Assembly (NCBI RefSeq): GCF_011758745.1
Contig: NZ_JAANOV010000001.1
Span: forward strand, 1,054,001-1,118,000
DNA from: Amycolatopsis granulosa
GTDB lineage: Bacteria > Actinomycetota > Actinomycetes > Mycobacteriales > Pseudonocardiaceae
Direction: 5' to 3'
Length of the DNA stretch: 64,000 nucleotides
The notes below the pieces were generated by a model. That model was not told where the DNA came from. It saw only the letters and a program-made list of their open reading frames with translations, and ran no database searches. Positions 27,635 through 35,732 of this stretch are shown here, piece by piece. Within the stretch, counting starts at the first letter, position 1, and every line of letters starts with the position of its first letter. The position numbers and the translations under genes were made by a program.

Positions 27635-29566
27635 TCACGACAAGTGGCGCGACCACCACTCCAGGATCGAGGCGAAGCGCTGCAGCCGGTGCCGTGGCTT
27701 GCCGGACCGGCTCAGCTCGTGGCCCTCGCCGGGGAAGAGCAGCATCTCCACCGCCGCGCCGTTGCGCTTGAGCTCCACGAACAGCCGCTGGGCCTGCTCG
27801 ACCGGGCACCGCCAGTCGTGTTCGGAGTGGACCACGGCGAACGGGATGCCGATCTGGTGGGCGTAGGTCAGTGGGCTGCGGTCGCGCTGCACCACCGGGT
27901 CCGCACCGACGTAGGCCGCACTGAAGTACCAGCCGATGTCCGAGCTGCCGGTGAAGGAGTCCCACGCGTTGACCGCCCGCTCGCTCCAGGCGGCCCGGAA
28001 CCGCGAACCGTGGTGGGCCGCGAGCCAGGTGGTCATGAACCCGCCGTAGGACCCGCCCATGACGCCGACGCGCGAGGCGTCCAGGTCCTCGCGTGCCAGG
28101 GCCGCGTCCAGCAAGGCCAGCACGTCGTCCACATCCACCGTGCCGAGGCCGTGCACGATCGCCTGACCGTGGCTCTCGCCGTAGCCGGCCGAGCCCCGCG
28201 GGTTGCCCATCACCACCGCGTATCCGGCCGAGGCGTACACCTGCGCCTCGTCGAACAGGCCCCAGTCGTAGGCGGCGAACGGCCCACCGTGCACCACGAG
28301 CAGCACCGGGTGCGGCCCGTCGCCGTCCGGCCGCACCAGCCAGCCGTGCACCGGGTAGCCGTCGGGTGCGGTGGCCGTCAGCTCCTCGGCCGGCCGGATC
28401 CCCTTGCCCCGCAAGGGTTCGGAGAAGTCGGTGAGCACCCGTTGCCCGGCGCCGTCGAGCAGCACCACGTCGCCGGAGCTGTCCGGCCGCGCCACCACCG
28501 CGGCGATCCGCTCCCCGTGCACGGCGAACGAGCGCACCGCACACCGGTCGCCGAGCAGCCGGTCCAGCCCGTCCAGCGGCACCCGGTCGGCGTCCCGGGG
28601 CACGCCGCGCAGCTCGACCGCACCGCGGTTGAGCACGGCCACCAGGACCTGGTCGCGAAACCGCGCCGGCGGGACGTCGGCCGCGCAGTACACCGACTCG
28701 GCATCGGTCAGCCGCCGTGGTTTCGCCGGCTCGCCGTCGGCGGGCAGCTCCGCCGCCCACACTCCGGGGTTGCGGGCGACGGCGTGCGGCCAGGTGAACT
28801 CGGCGCCGTAGTAGTAGACGGTGCCGTCGTCGAACACGGCGGGCTTGGCGGCGCTGCCGGCGGTGCGCACCACGAGCACCGGTTCGCCGCCACCGGCGGG
28901 CACCCGGTAGAGGTCGCTCTCCCCGGTGTCGGTCGTGCCCCACTCGCGCGGTGCCACGACGAGCAGGGCCGAGCCGTCGGGCAACCAAGCCGGGTCGGAC
29001 ACGTCGGCCCGGTCGTCGGTCAGCGGCTCCGGTTCACCCGGATCGGTGGCATCGACCACGAACAGCCGCGACGGCCGGTCACGCAGGAACCCGACGTTGT
29101 CCAGCCGGTAGTCGTAGCGGGTGATCCGGCGGGGCGCCTCCGCATCCGGTTCGACGACCTCGCCGTCCTCCCCCGGGGTGCCGTAGCGGCCCGGTTCGGG
29201 CAGTCGCGCGGTGAAGGCGATGCGGCGGGAGTCCGGTGCCCACACCGGGGCGCCGGCGCCGAGCGGCAGATCGGTGATCCGCCGGGCGTCCCCGCCGTCG
29301 GCCGGCATCACGTGGAGCTGGGGCCTGCCCTTGTCCTCCGCCCGGAGGAAGGCCACCCAGCGGCCGTCCGGCGAGATGGCGGGAGCGCTGTCCCGCTCGC
29401 CGTGGGTCCACTGCCGGGCCGGCCCGCCGTCCGGGTGGGCCCGCCACAACGCGCTGCGGTAGGTGTTGCCGCCGAGGTCAGGGGTGGCGACCGCGGTCAG
29501 CAGCAGGGTGCCGTGCAGCGCGGGCGGACCGGGCACGGCGACGAGTTCGAGATCCGAAGGACGCAT
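27635..29566 (-). CDS. S9 family prolyl-oligopeptidase-type peptidase
   Basis: A 643-residue cytoplasmic serine peptidase or acylaminoacyl peptidase. The N-terminal half is a beta-propeller with WD40-like repeats (for example AISPDGRWVAFLRAEDKG, WAPDSRRIAFTARLP); the C-terminal alpha/beta hydrolase domain has nucleophile GGSYGGFMT (about residue 503), Asp in HSEHDWRCP and His in GEGHELSRSG. No signal peptide. TAGGTT (29573-29578) ends 6 nt before the ATG, so it is probably leaderless. Likely role is turnover of short peptides. Confidence 0.93.
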   Translation of the reverse strand: MRPSDLELVAVPGPPALHGTLLLTAVATPDLGGNTYRSALWRAHPDGGPARQWTHGERDSAPAISPDGRWVAFLRAEDKGRPQLHVMPADGGDARRITDLPLGAGAPVWAPDSRRIAFTARLPEPGRYGTPGEDGEVVEPDAEAPRRITRYDYRLDNVGFLRDRPSRLFVVDATDPGEPEPLTDDRADVSDPAWLPDGSALLVVAPREWGTTDTGESDLYRVPAGGGEPVLVVRTAGSAAKPAVFDDGTVYYYGAEFTWPHAVARNPGVWAAELPADGEPAKPRRLTDAESVYCAADVPPARFRDQVLVAVLNRGAVELRGVPRDADRVPLDGLDRLLGDRCAVRSFAVHGERIAAVVARPDSSGDVVLLDGAGQRVLTDFSEPLRGKGIRPAEELTATAPDGYPVHGWLVRPDGDGPHPVLLVVHGGPFAAYDWGLFDEAQVYASAGYAVVMGNPRGSAGYGESHGQAIVHGLGTVDVDDVLALLDAALAREDLDASRVGVMGGSYGGFMTTWLAAHHGSRFRAAWSERAVNAWDSFTGSSDIGWYFSAAYVGADPVVQRDRSPLTYAHQIGIPFAVVHSEHDWRCPVEQAQRLFVELKRNGAAVEMLLFPGEGHELSRSGKPRHRLQRFASILEWWSRHLS

Positions 29567-29575
29567 GCCCCGAAC

Positions 29576-30556
29576 CTACCTGATTTCGTTAGCCTCGCTA
29601 AGAGCTTCCGTCTTCTCGTCGCGCTTCGCCTTCGCCAGGCTGAACAGGGTGGTGACGGCGAGGACGACCACGATCACGCCGAGGGACACCCAGTTGCCGA
29701 TGTCCAGCCAGTCCGGCACCGCGTGGTACTCGTGCAGCGCGTGCAGGATCAGCTTCGCGCCGATGAAGGCGAGGATCACGGCCAGCCCGTAGGACAGGTA
29801 GACCAGCTTCTTCACCAGGCCGCCGAGCAGGAAGTACAGCTGCCGCAGGCCCATCAGCGCGAACGCGTTGGCGGTGAACACCAGGAACGCCTCCTGGGTG
29901 ATGCCGAAGATCGCCGGTATCGAGTCGACCGCGAAGAGCAGGTCCGCGCTGCCGATCGCGACGATCACCACGAACATCGGGGTCAGCCACCGCCTGCCGT
30001 CCCGCTTGAGCGTCATCCGGTGACCGTGGAAGTCCTCGGTCACCGGGTAGAGCTTGCGGATCCAGCGCACGACCGCGTTCTCGTGGTACTCCTCGTCGTG
30101 GTCGTCACCGCGGACCAGGCTGATCGCCGTCCACACCAGCACCGCGCCGAACAGGAAGAACACCCACACGAACTGGGCGATGAGCGCGGCGCCGATCGCG
30201 ATGAAGACGCTGCGCATGGCCAGCGCGAGCAGGATGCCGATCAGCAGCACCCGGTGCTGGTGGATCGCCGGCACCCGGAACGACGCCATGATGATCATGA
30301 AGATGAACAGGTTGTCCACCGACAGGGAGTACTCGGTGATGTATCCGGTGAAGAACTGCACCCCGTAGTCGTGCCCGGCGAGAACCCAGACGCCGATGCC
30401 GAACAGCACCGCGCAACCGACGTAGAACACGACCCACCTGGCCGCTTCCCCAGTGGTGACCTCATGCGGTTTGCGGTCGACGATCACCAGGTCGACGGCG
30501 ATGAGGACCAGCAGGCCCGCCACCGTGGCAGCCCACAGCCACACGGGAACACTCAT
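29576..30556 (-). CDS. TerC family membrane protein, probable Mn2+ exporter
   Basis: A 326-residue integral membrane protein with about eight hydrophobic segments. The family motifs TEYSLSVDNLFIFMIIMA and SADLLFAVDSIPAIFGIT contain the conserved acidic pairs in the membrane. Related Alx/MeeF-type proteins export manganese. Start ATG 30556 with GGAGG 10 nt upstream; that GGAGG is part of a riboswitch switching helix (30567-30693). The yybP-ykoY element senses Mn2+, so export would be switched on by excess Mn2+. Confidence 0.93.
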   Translation of the reverse strand: MSVPVWLWAATVAGLLVLIAVDLVIVDRKPHEVTTGEAARWVVFYVGCAVLFGIGVWVLAGHDYGVQFFTGYITEYSLSVDNLFIFMIIMASFRVPAIHQHRVLLIGILLALAMRSVFIAIGAALIAQFVWVFFLFGAVLVWTAISLVRGDDHDEEYHENAVVRWIRKLYPVTEDFHGHRMTLKRDGRRWLTPMFVVIVAIGSADLLFAVDSIPAIFGITQEAFLVFTANAFALMGLRQLYFLLGGLVKKLVYLSYGLAVILAFIGAKLILHALHEYHAVPDWLDIGNWVSLGVIVVVLAVTTLFSLAKAKRDEKTEALSEANEIR

Positions 30557-30566
30557 GTACGCAATA

Positions 30567-30693
30567 CCTCCGGTTAGCGCGCAACAGCAGCTAGCCGGAG
30601 GTCTCTTCCGCCGGTGGGACACCGGCCGACGGTGCCGGGTGTCCCGCAGGACCGCCGTGCTGACGACACCGCCGCGAAGGAATACTCCCCTCC
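30567..30693 (-). promoter_or_regulatory. yybP-ykoY (Mn2+) riboswitch controlling terC
   Basis: On the minus strand the 5' part carries GGAGGGGAGTA (30693-30683) and the 3' part AAGAGACCTCCGG, the two conserved loops of the yybP-ykoY class. Aptamer helix P1 pairs GGAGG (30693-30689) with CCTCC (30601-30597). The same CCTCCGGCTAGC (30601-30590) can instead pair with GCTAACCGGAGG (30578-30567), 7 bp plus 4 bp, which hides the ribosome site. Mn2+ binding should hold P1 and free GGAGG for translation. Class assignment rests on these loops and the TerC context. Confidence 0.8.
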
Positions 30694-30819
30694 ACGTCTG
30701 GATCCATCTTCCCTGACGAACCGGACGAACACCACCTCAGGTAAGGCTCATCACCCGGATCCCCCCGGGATCCGGACCGCGCCGCGGCGTTCTCAGGAAA
30801 GCTCCCATACCGTTTCGGT

Positions 30820-33651
30820 GTGCCCCGAATCCCGCTGCCGCACACGCGCCGTGCCCGGGCGGTGACCCTCGCGGTCGTCGTCGTGGTGCTCGCCGCCGTG
30901 GCGCTCGTCTGGACCCGCTCGCCGAGCGAGCCCGCCGCGGTCCCGACGCAGGACGCCGTCCTCGACGTGCCGGCCGCGCCCGGCTCGGCGGCGACGGTGC
31001 GCCTGGACACCACGCTCTACCTGCCCGCGCACACGCCCGCGCCGGCGATCCTGCTGCCGCACGGGTTCGGCGCCGACAAGACCAGCGTCGCCGGGGACGC
31101 GCAGGACCTGGCGCGCCGCGGGTTCGTGGTGCTCACCTACTCGGCACGCGGCTTCGGGCACAGCACCGGCGAGATCGGGCTGAACGACCCGGACTTCGAG
31201 GTCGCCGACGCCACACACCTGGTCGACTGGCTCGCCACGCGCCCCGAAGTCCGCCTCGACGGTCCCGGCGACCCGCGGATCGGGGTGCTCGGCGCCTCCT
31301 ACGGCGGCGCACTCGCGCTGCAGCTGGCCGGCCGGGACAAGCGGATCGACGCGATCGCGCCGATGATCACCTACAACGACCTGGCCCAGGGGCTCACGCC
31401 GAACGCGGCGACGACCACGCCGACCGCCGGGACGGCCGCGGCCGGGGCGTTCGCGCCCGACGGGGTGTTCAAGAAGGGCTGGGCCGGGCTGCTGTTCTCG
31501 GCCGGCAGCTCGTCCCCCGGCGGCGGCCTGAGCGCCGACGCGCCCGAGCCCGGTCAGCAGACCCAGGACAACCAGTCCGGCGGCACGGGGAGTGGCGGCG
31601 GTTCGGCGGCCGGTGCGGCCCCGGGCCCCGGGCAGGCGCCACCCCAGCGCGGCTCGGCGGCCTGCGGCCGGTTCACCGACGAGATCTGCCGGGCCTACAC
31701 CGAGCTCGCCACCACGGGCAGGGTCAGCCCGCAGGTCGCGGCCCTGCTGCGGCGGCTGTCGCCCTCGGCCGTCACCGGGCGCATCACCGCGCCCACGCTG
31801 CTGGTGCAGGGCGAGGCCGACACCCTGTTCGGGCTCGACCAGTCCGACGCGACGGCCCGGCAGATCACCGCCGCCGGCGGTCACGTGCAACAGGTCTGGT
31901 ACACCGGCGGGCACGACGGCGGGCGTCCCGGGCCGCAACTGCGCGCGAAGATCGGCGACTGGCTGTGGTTCCAGCTCACCGGCGAGGGCGGCAATCCGTT
32001 CAGCGGGTTCTCCTACGACGTGGAGGGATCACTGCGCGCCTCGGGTTCACCGTCGGTGCGCACGGTCGACGCCGGCGAGTACCCGGCGCAGGCGCAACGG
32101 CGCACGCTCCGGCTGAGCGGCGCCGAGCAGACGATCGTGAACCCGCCCGGCGGCACGCCCGCCGCGGTCAGCGGGATCCCCGGGCTGAACGGGGCGGTCA
32201 GCGGCTCGTCGCGGCTGTCCGGCCTGTTCACCGCCGACCCGCCGGGGCAGTCGGCGCGGTTCACCACGGCACCGGTCGACTCGCAGCTGCTCGTGACCGG
32301 CTCCTCGACGGTGCGGCTCCGGGTGTCCGGCACCGGCGATGCGGTGCTGTTCGCCAAGCTCTACGACCTGAACCCGGACGGCACGCGCACGCTGCCGGCG
32401 AACGAGGTCGCCCCGATCCGGGTGGCGATCCCGGCGTCCGGCACCGCCGACGTGACCGTGACGCTGCCCGGGATCGTGCGGCCGGTGGAAGCCGGGCACG
32501 CGCTGCAGCTCGTGGTCACCACGACCGACCAGGCGTACGCCACGCCGGTCGCACCGGCCGCGTACCGGGTCGCCCTGGCCGACCCGGTGCTGGCCGCGCC
32601 GGTGGTGCCCGGGCACGCCGAAGGCGGCGGGTGGCCGGTCGGGACGCTCCTCGGCATCGCGGTGACGCTGGCGATCGCCGCGGCGGCCGCGGCGATCGCG
32701 GCGCTGCGCAGGCGCCGCTCGCATGGGGCTGACCCGGAGCTCGCCGCGGTGCCGCTGGTGATCGACGGGCTGACCAAGTCCTACCCGGGCGGCGTCACCG
32801 CGGTGAACGACCTGTCCTTCCGGGTGGAGCCGGGCCAGGTGCTGGGCCTGCTCGGCCCGAACGGGGCGGGCAAGACCACCACCCTGCGAATGTTGATGGG
32901 GCTGATCACCCCGACGGCCGGGGAGATCGTGGTGTTCGGCTACCGGGTGACGCCGGGTGCGCCGGTGCTGTCGCGGATCGGGTCGTTCGTCGAGGGCTCG
33001 GGGTTCCTGCCGCACCTGTCCGGCGCCGCGAACCTGCGGCTCTACTGGGACGCGACCGGGCGGCCCACCGAGCAGGCGCATCTGGAGCAGGCGCTGGAGA
33101 TCGCCGGGCTGGGCAACGCGGTGCACCGCAAGGTCCGCACCTACAGCCAGGGCATGCGGCAGCGGCTGGCGATCGCGCAGGCCATGCTCGGGCTGCCGGA
33201 GCTGCTCGTGCTCGACGAACCGACCAACGGGCTCGACCCGCCGCAGATCCACCAGATGCGCGAGGTGCTGCAGCGGTACGCCGCGACCGGGCGGACCGTG
33301 GTGGTCTCCAGCCACCTGCTGGCCGAAGTGGAGCAGACCTGCACGCACGTCGTCGTGATGCACCGCGGCCGGCTGGTGGCCGCGGGCGAGGTCGGCGACA
33401 TCGTGGCCGCCGGTGGCGAGGCCACCTTCCGGGTGGACCGGCCGGAAGCCGCGGCCGACGCGTTGCGCGGCGTGCCCGGGGTGTCCACTGTGGACGTCGA
33501 CGGCAACCTTGTGCACGCCGACCTGGACGGCATGCCGCGCGCCGACGCTGTTGCCGTGCTGGTGCACGCCGGGGTCGCGGTCGAGCAGGCCGGTCCCCGG
33601 CGGCGGCTGGAGGACGTGTTCCTGCAGCTGGTGGGAGAGGACGGCGCATGA
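30820..33651 (+). CDS. Fusion of secreted alpha/beta hydrolase and ABC ATPase
   Basis: A 943-residue protein with an unusual order: N-terminal membrane helix (about 13-31); CocE/X-Pro-peptidase-type alpha/beta hydrolase (about 45-370) with ILLPHGFGADK, nucleophile GASYGGALAL, Asp in GEADTLFGLD and His in GGHDGG; a beta-rich X-Pro-peptidase C-terminal domain (about 400-590); a second membrane helix (about 605-628); then an ABC ATPase (about 640-943) with GPNGAGKTTTLRML, YSQGMRQRLAIAQ and LLVLDEPTNGLD. The two helices would put the hydrolase outside and the ATPase inside. A permease gene follows. TACCGT ends 6 nt before the GTG start. Substrate unknown; a peptide or ester is likely. Confidence 0.85.
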   Translation: MPRIPLPHTRRARAVTLAVVVVVLAAVALVWTRSPSEPAAVPTQDAVLDVPAAPGSAATVRLDTTLYLPAHTPAPAILLPHGFGADKTSVAGDAQDLARRGFVVLTYSARGFGHSTGEIGLNDPDFEVADATHLVDWLATRPEVRLDGPGDPRIGVLGASYGGALALQLAGRDKRIDAIAPMITYNDLAQGLTPNAATTTPTAGTAAAGAFAPDGVFKKGWAGLLFSAGSSSPGGGLSADAPEPGQQTQDNQSGGTGSGGGSAAGAAPGPGQAPPQRGSAACGRFTDEICRAYTELATTGRVSPQVAALLRRLSPSAVTGRITAPTLLVQGEADTLFGLDQSDATARQITAAGGHVQQVWYTGGHDGGRPGPQLRAKIGDWLWFQLTGEGGNPFSGFSYDVEGSLRASGSPSVRTVDAGEYPAQAQRRTLRLSGAEQTIVNPPGGTPAAVSGIPGLNGAVSGSSRLSGLFTADPPGQSARFTTAPVDSQLLVTGSSTVRLRVSGTGDAVLFAKLYDLNPDGTRTLPANEVAPIRVAIPASGTADVTVTLPGIVRPVEAGHALQLVVTTTDQAYATPVAPAAYRVALADPVLAAPVVPGHAEGGGWPVGTLLGIAVTLAIAAAAAAIAALRRRRSHGADPELAAVPLVIDGLTKSYPGGVTAVNDLSFRVEPGQVLGLLGPNGAGKTTTLRMLMGLITPTAGEIVVFGYRVTPGAPVLSRIGSFVEGSGFLPHLSGAANLRLYWDATGRPTEQAHLEQALEIAGLGNAVHRKVRTYSQGMRQRLAIAQAMLGLPELLVLDEPTNGLDPPQIHQMREVLQRYAATGRTVVVSSHLLAEVEQTCTHVVVMHRGRLVAAGEVGDIVAAGGEATFRVDRPEAAADALRGVPGVSTVDVDGNLVHADLDGMPRADAVAVLVHAGVAVEQAGPRRRLEDVFLQLVGEDGA

Positions 33652-33737
33652 CCGAGTACGAGGGCCACGGCCCACGCCGCGCGGATCGGTGCGCTGCCGG
33701 GCGGCCGGCGCGCCCGCGGCGGGAGGGAGACGCATGA
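33648..33737 (+). CDS. 29-codon bridging ORF
   Basis: ATG at 33648 overlaps the upstream stop (ATGA), and its own TGA overlaps the permease ATG at 33734 (ATGA again). The product begins MTEYEGHGPRRADRC and is basic. The nine bases ATGACCGAG occur at both starts, so it may be a relic of an earlier permease start, or simply a coupling ORF that carries ribosomes to the permease gene. No homology recognised. Confidence 0.35.
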   Translation: MTEYEGHGPRRADRCAAGRPARPRREGDA

Positions 33738-34660
33738 CCGAGAACGGCGTCCACACCGACCCGGCGGCTCTGGACGACCTCACCGACGCCGCGAGTCACA
33801 CCCACAGCGGCGTCGGCGCGGACGGCGCCGTCGCCGGCTACCGGGCGCGGCGCACCCTCCGGCTGGGCGTCGAGCTGCGGCGGCAGCTGCGGCGGCGGCG
33901 CACCCAGCTGGTGCTCGGCTTCGTCGTGCTGCTGCCGTTCATCCTGGTGGTGGCTTTCGAAATCGGGCAGTCCAGCCCGAACCGGCGCTCCGGCGGGTTC
34001 GTCGACCTGGCGACCGCGAGCGCGCCGAACTTCGTGGTGCTGGCGCTGTTCGTGTCCGGGACATTCCTGCTGCCCACGATCGTCGCCCTGTTCTTCGGGG
34101 ACACGATCGCGAGCGAGGCGTCCTGGTCGAGCCTGAAGTACCTGCTCGCGATCCCGGTGCCGCGGCACCGGCTGCTCCGGCAGAAGGCCGTCGCGTCCGG
34201 GCTGCTGTCGGTGGCGGCGCTGGTGCTGCTGCCGCTGGTGTCGCTCGTGGCGGGGCTGATCTTCTACGGCGCCGGGGACGCGGTGAGCCCGACCGGCGAC
34301 GCGATCCCGTTCGGCCGCAGCCTGGTGGCGATCGCGCTGTCCACGGTGTTCGTGGTGGTCCAGCTGGCGTGGGTGGCCGGGCTGGCGCTGCTGCTGTCGG
34401 TGCTCACCGACGCGCCGCTCGGCGCGGTCGGCGGGGCGGTGCTCGCGGCGATCCTGTCGCAGATCCTGGACCAGATCACCGCGCTGGGCACACTGCGCGA
34501 CTACCTGCCGACGCACTACGCGTACGGGTGGATGGACCTCATCGCGACCGATATCGACTGGACGAACATGGCGGCCGGGCTGTTGTCCGCGGTGATCTAC
34601 GCGACGGTGTTCACGTTGCTGGCCGCCCGCCGGTTCGCGACCAAGGACATCACCAGCTGA
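33734..34660 (+). CDS. ABC-2 type permease
   Basis: A 308-residue membrane protein with about six hydrophobic segments after a charged N-terminus. EASWSSLKYLLAIPVPRHRLL is typical of ABC-2 permeases of the NatB/LinJ kind. GGGAGGGAGACGC precedes the ATG. It follows the hydrolase-ATPase fusion and surely forms the exporter with that ATPase. The transported molecule may be linked to the extracytoplasmic hydrolase domain. Confidence 0.87.
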   Translation: MTENGVHTDPAALDDLTDAASHTHSGVGADGAVAGYRARRTLRLGVELRRQLRRRRTQLVLGFVVLLPFILVVAFEIGQSSPNRRSGGFVDLATASAPNFVVLALFVSGTFLLPTIVALFFGDTIASEASWSSLKYLLAIPVPRHRLLRQKAVASGLLSVAALVLLPLVSLVAGLIFYGAGDAVSPTGDAIPFGRSLVAIALSTVFVVVQLAWVAGLALLLSVLTDAPLGAVGGAVLAAILSQILDQITALGTLRDYLPTHYAYGWMDLIATDIDWTNMAAGLLSAVIYATVFTLLAARRFATKDITS

Positions 34661-34678
34661 GCCCGCTACGGTGGGCCG

Positions 34679-35434
34679 ATGACGATCGAGGTGGACAAGG
34701 CCGGCGACGTGGCCGTGCTCACGCTGGCCCACGGCAAGGCGAACGCACTGGACACCGAGCTGTGCCGGGAACTGGTGGCGCAGCTGGAGAACGCCGAGCT
34801 CAACGGCACGCGGGCGGTGGTGCTGGCCGGGCGGGACGGAATGTTCTCCGCGGGCGTGGACCTCAAGCGGGTGTCCGCAGGCGGGGCGGACTACGTGCGG
34901 GAGTTCCTGCCGGCGCTGTCGGATGCGTTCCTGGCGGTGTTCGGGTTCCCCGGCCCGGTGGTGGCGGCGATGACCGGGCATGCGATCGCCGGCGGGGCGG
35001 TGCTGGCCGCGGCGTGTGACCGGCGGGTGCTCAACGCCCGGCAGGGGCGGGTGGGCGTGACCGAGCTGCTGGTCGGGGTGCCGTTTCCGCTGGTGGCGCT
35101 GGAGATCCTGCGGTGCGCGTACGGGACGGACCGGCTGCCCGGGCTGACGTTCCTCGCCGAGACGTACGCCGGGGAGGAGGCGCTGGCCCGCGGGCTGGTC
35201 GACGAACTGGCCGCGCCGGAGGAGGTGCTTCCGCGGGCGATCGAGACGGCCACGCGGCTGGCGGCGGTGCCCGGGGACGTGTTCCGCCACACGAAGGCGC
35301 AGATCCACCGCCCGTTCGACGAGCGGATCGGTGAGCAGCGCGCCGGGGACGACGTCTACGTCGAGCAAGTGTGGTCGTCGGCGCCCGCGCTGGCGGCGAT
35401 CGAGCAGTACGTGCGGGCACACCTCGGCGGGTGA
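34679..35434 (+). CDS. Enoyl-CoA hydratase/isomerase family protein
   Basis: A 251-residue crotonase-fold protein. The oxyanion-hole segments are MFSAGVDLKRVS and MTGHAIAGGAVLAAACDRR. The two classic catalytic glutamates are not obvious: position one is within VTELLVG, while the second is shifted, so hydratase activity is not certain. TACGGT (34667-34672) ends 6 nt before the ATG, a leaderless signature. Beta-oxidation or related CoA metabolism is likely. Confidence 0.88.
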   Translation: MTIEVDKAGDVAVLTLAHGKANALDTELCRELVAQLENAELNGTRAVVLAGRDGMFSAGVDLKRVSAGGADYVREFLPALSDAFLAVFGFPGPVVAAMTGHAIAGGAVLAAACDRRVLNARQGRVGVTELLVGVPFPLVALEILRCAYGTDRLPGLTFLAETYAGEEALARGLVDELAAPEEVLPRAIETATRLAAVPGDVFRHTKAQIHRPFDERIGEQRAGDDVYVEQVWSSAPALAAIEQYVRAHLGG

Positions 35435-35516
35435 CCGGCCCGGACCGCCGGGCGGCCGGGCCGCGGCCGGCCGGCGGGTAACCCGGGTGCGGGCGGCAGC
35501 CGACGCGGCCACCGCC

Positions 35517-35574
35517 CGCGGCCACCGGACCGAATGACAGCCGCCCGCCCCGCGGCCACCGGGTCGAACGACAG
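35517..35574. repeat. Imperfect 24-bp direct repeat
   Basis: Copies at 35517-35540 and 35551-35574 share CGCGGCCACCGG and GACAG with three differences between, at a 34-bp period. They lie in the convergent space between the enoyl-CoA hydratase and uvrB genes (35435-35732), in which no gene is visible. Confidence 0.6.
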
Positions 35575-35732
35575 TCACCAGGCGGTGACCGGCCGGGCGC
35601 CTCGGGAAGGCACCGCAGATCCCGGCACGACGACTTGTCCGGTAGCCGCGTCCCTTCCGGATCACCGTCCCCGTGGGCGGCGGTGCTCGTGCTCCTCGGG
35701 GGTGGTGGTGCGCGGGCCGCGGCGCACCGACG

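Noticed and set aside
30594-30696. Intrinsic terminator before terC
   Set aside because: The strong pairing is better explained as riboswitch P1 and the alternative helix over the ribosome site; no T tract follows.
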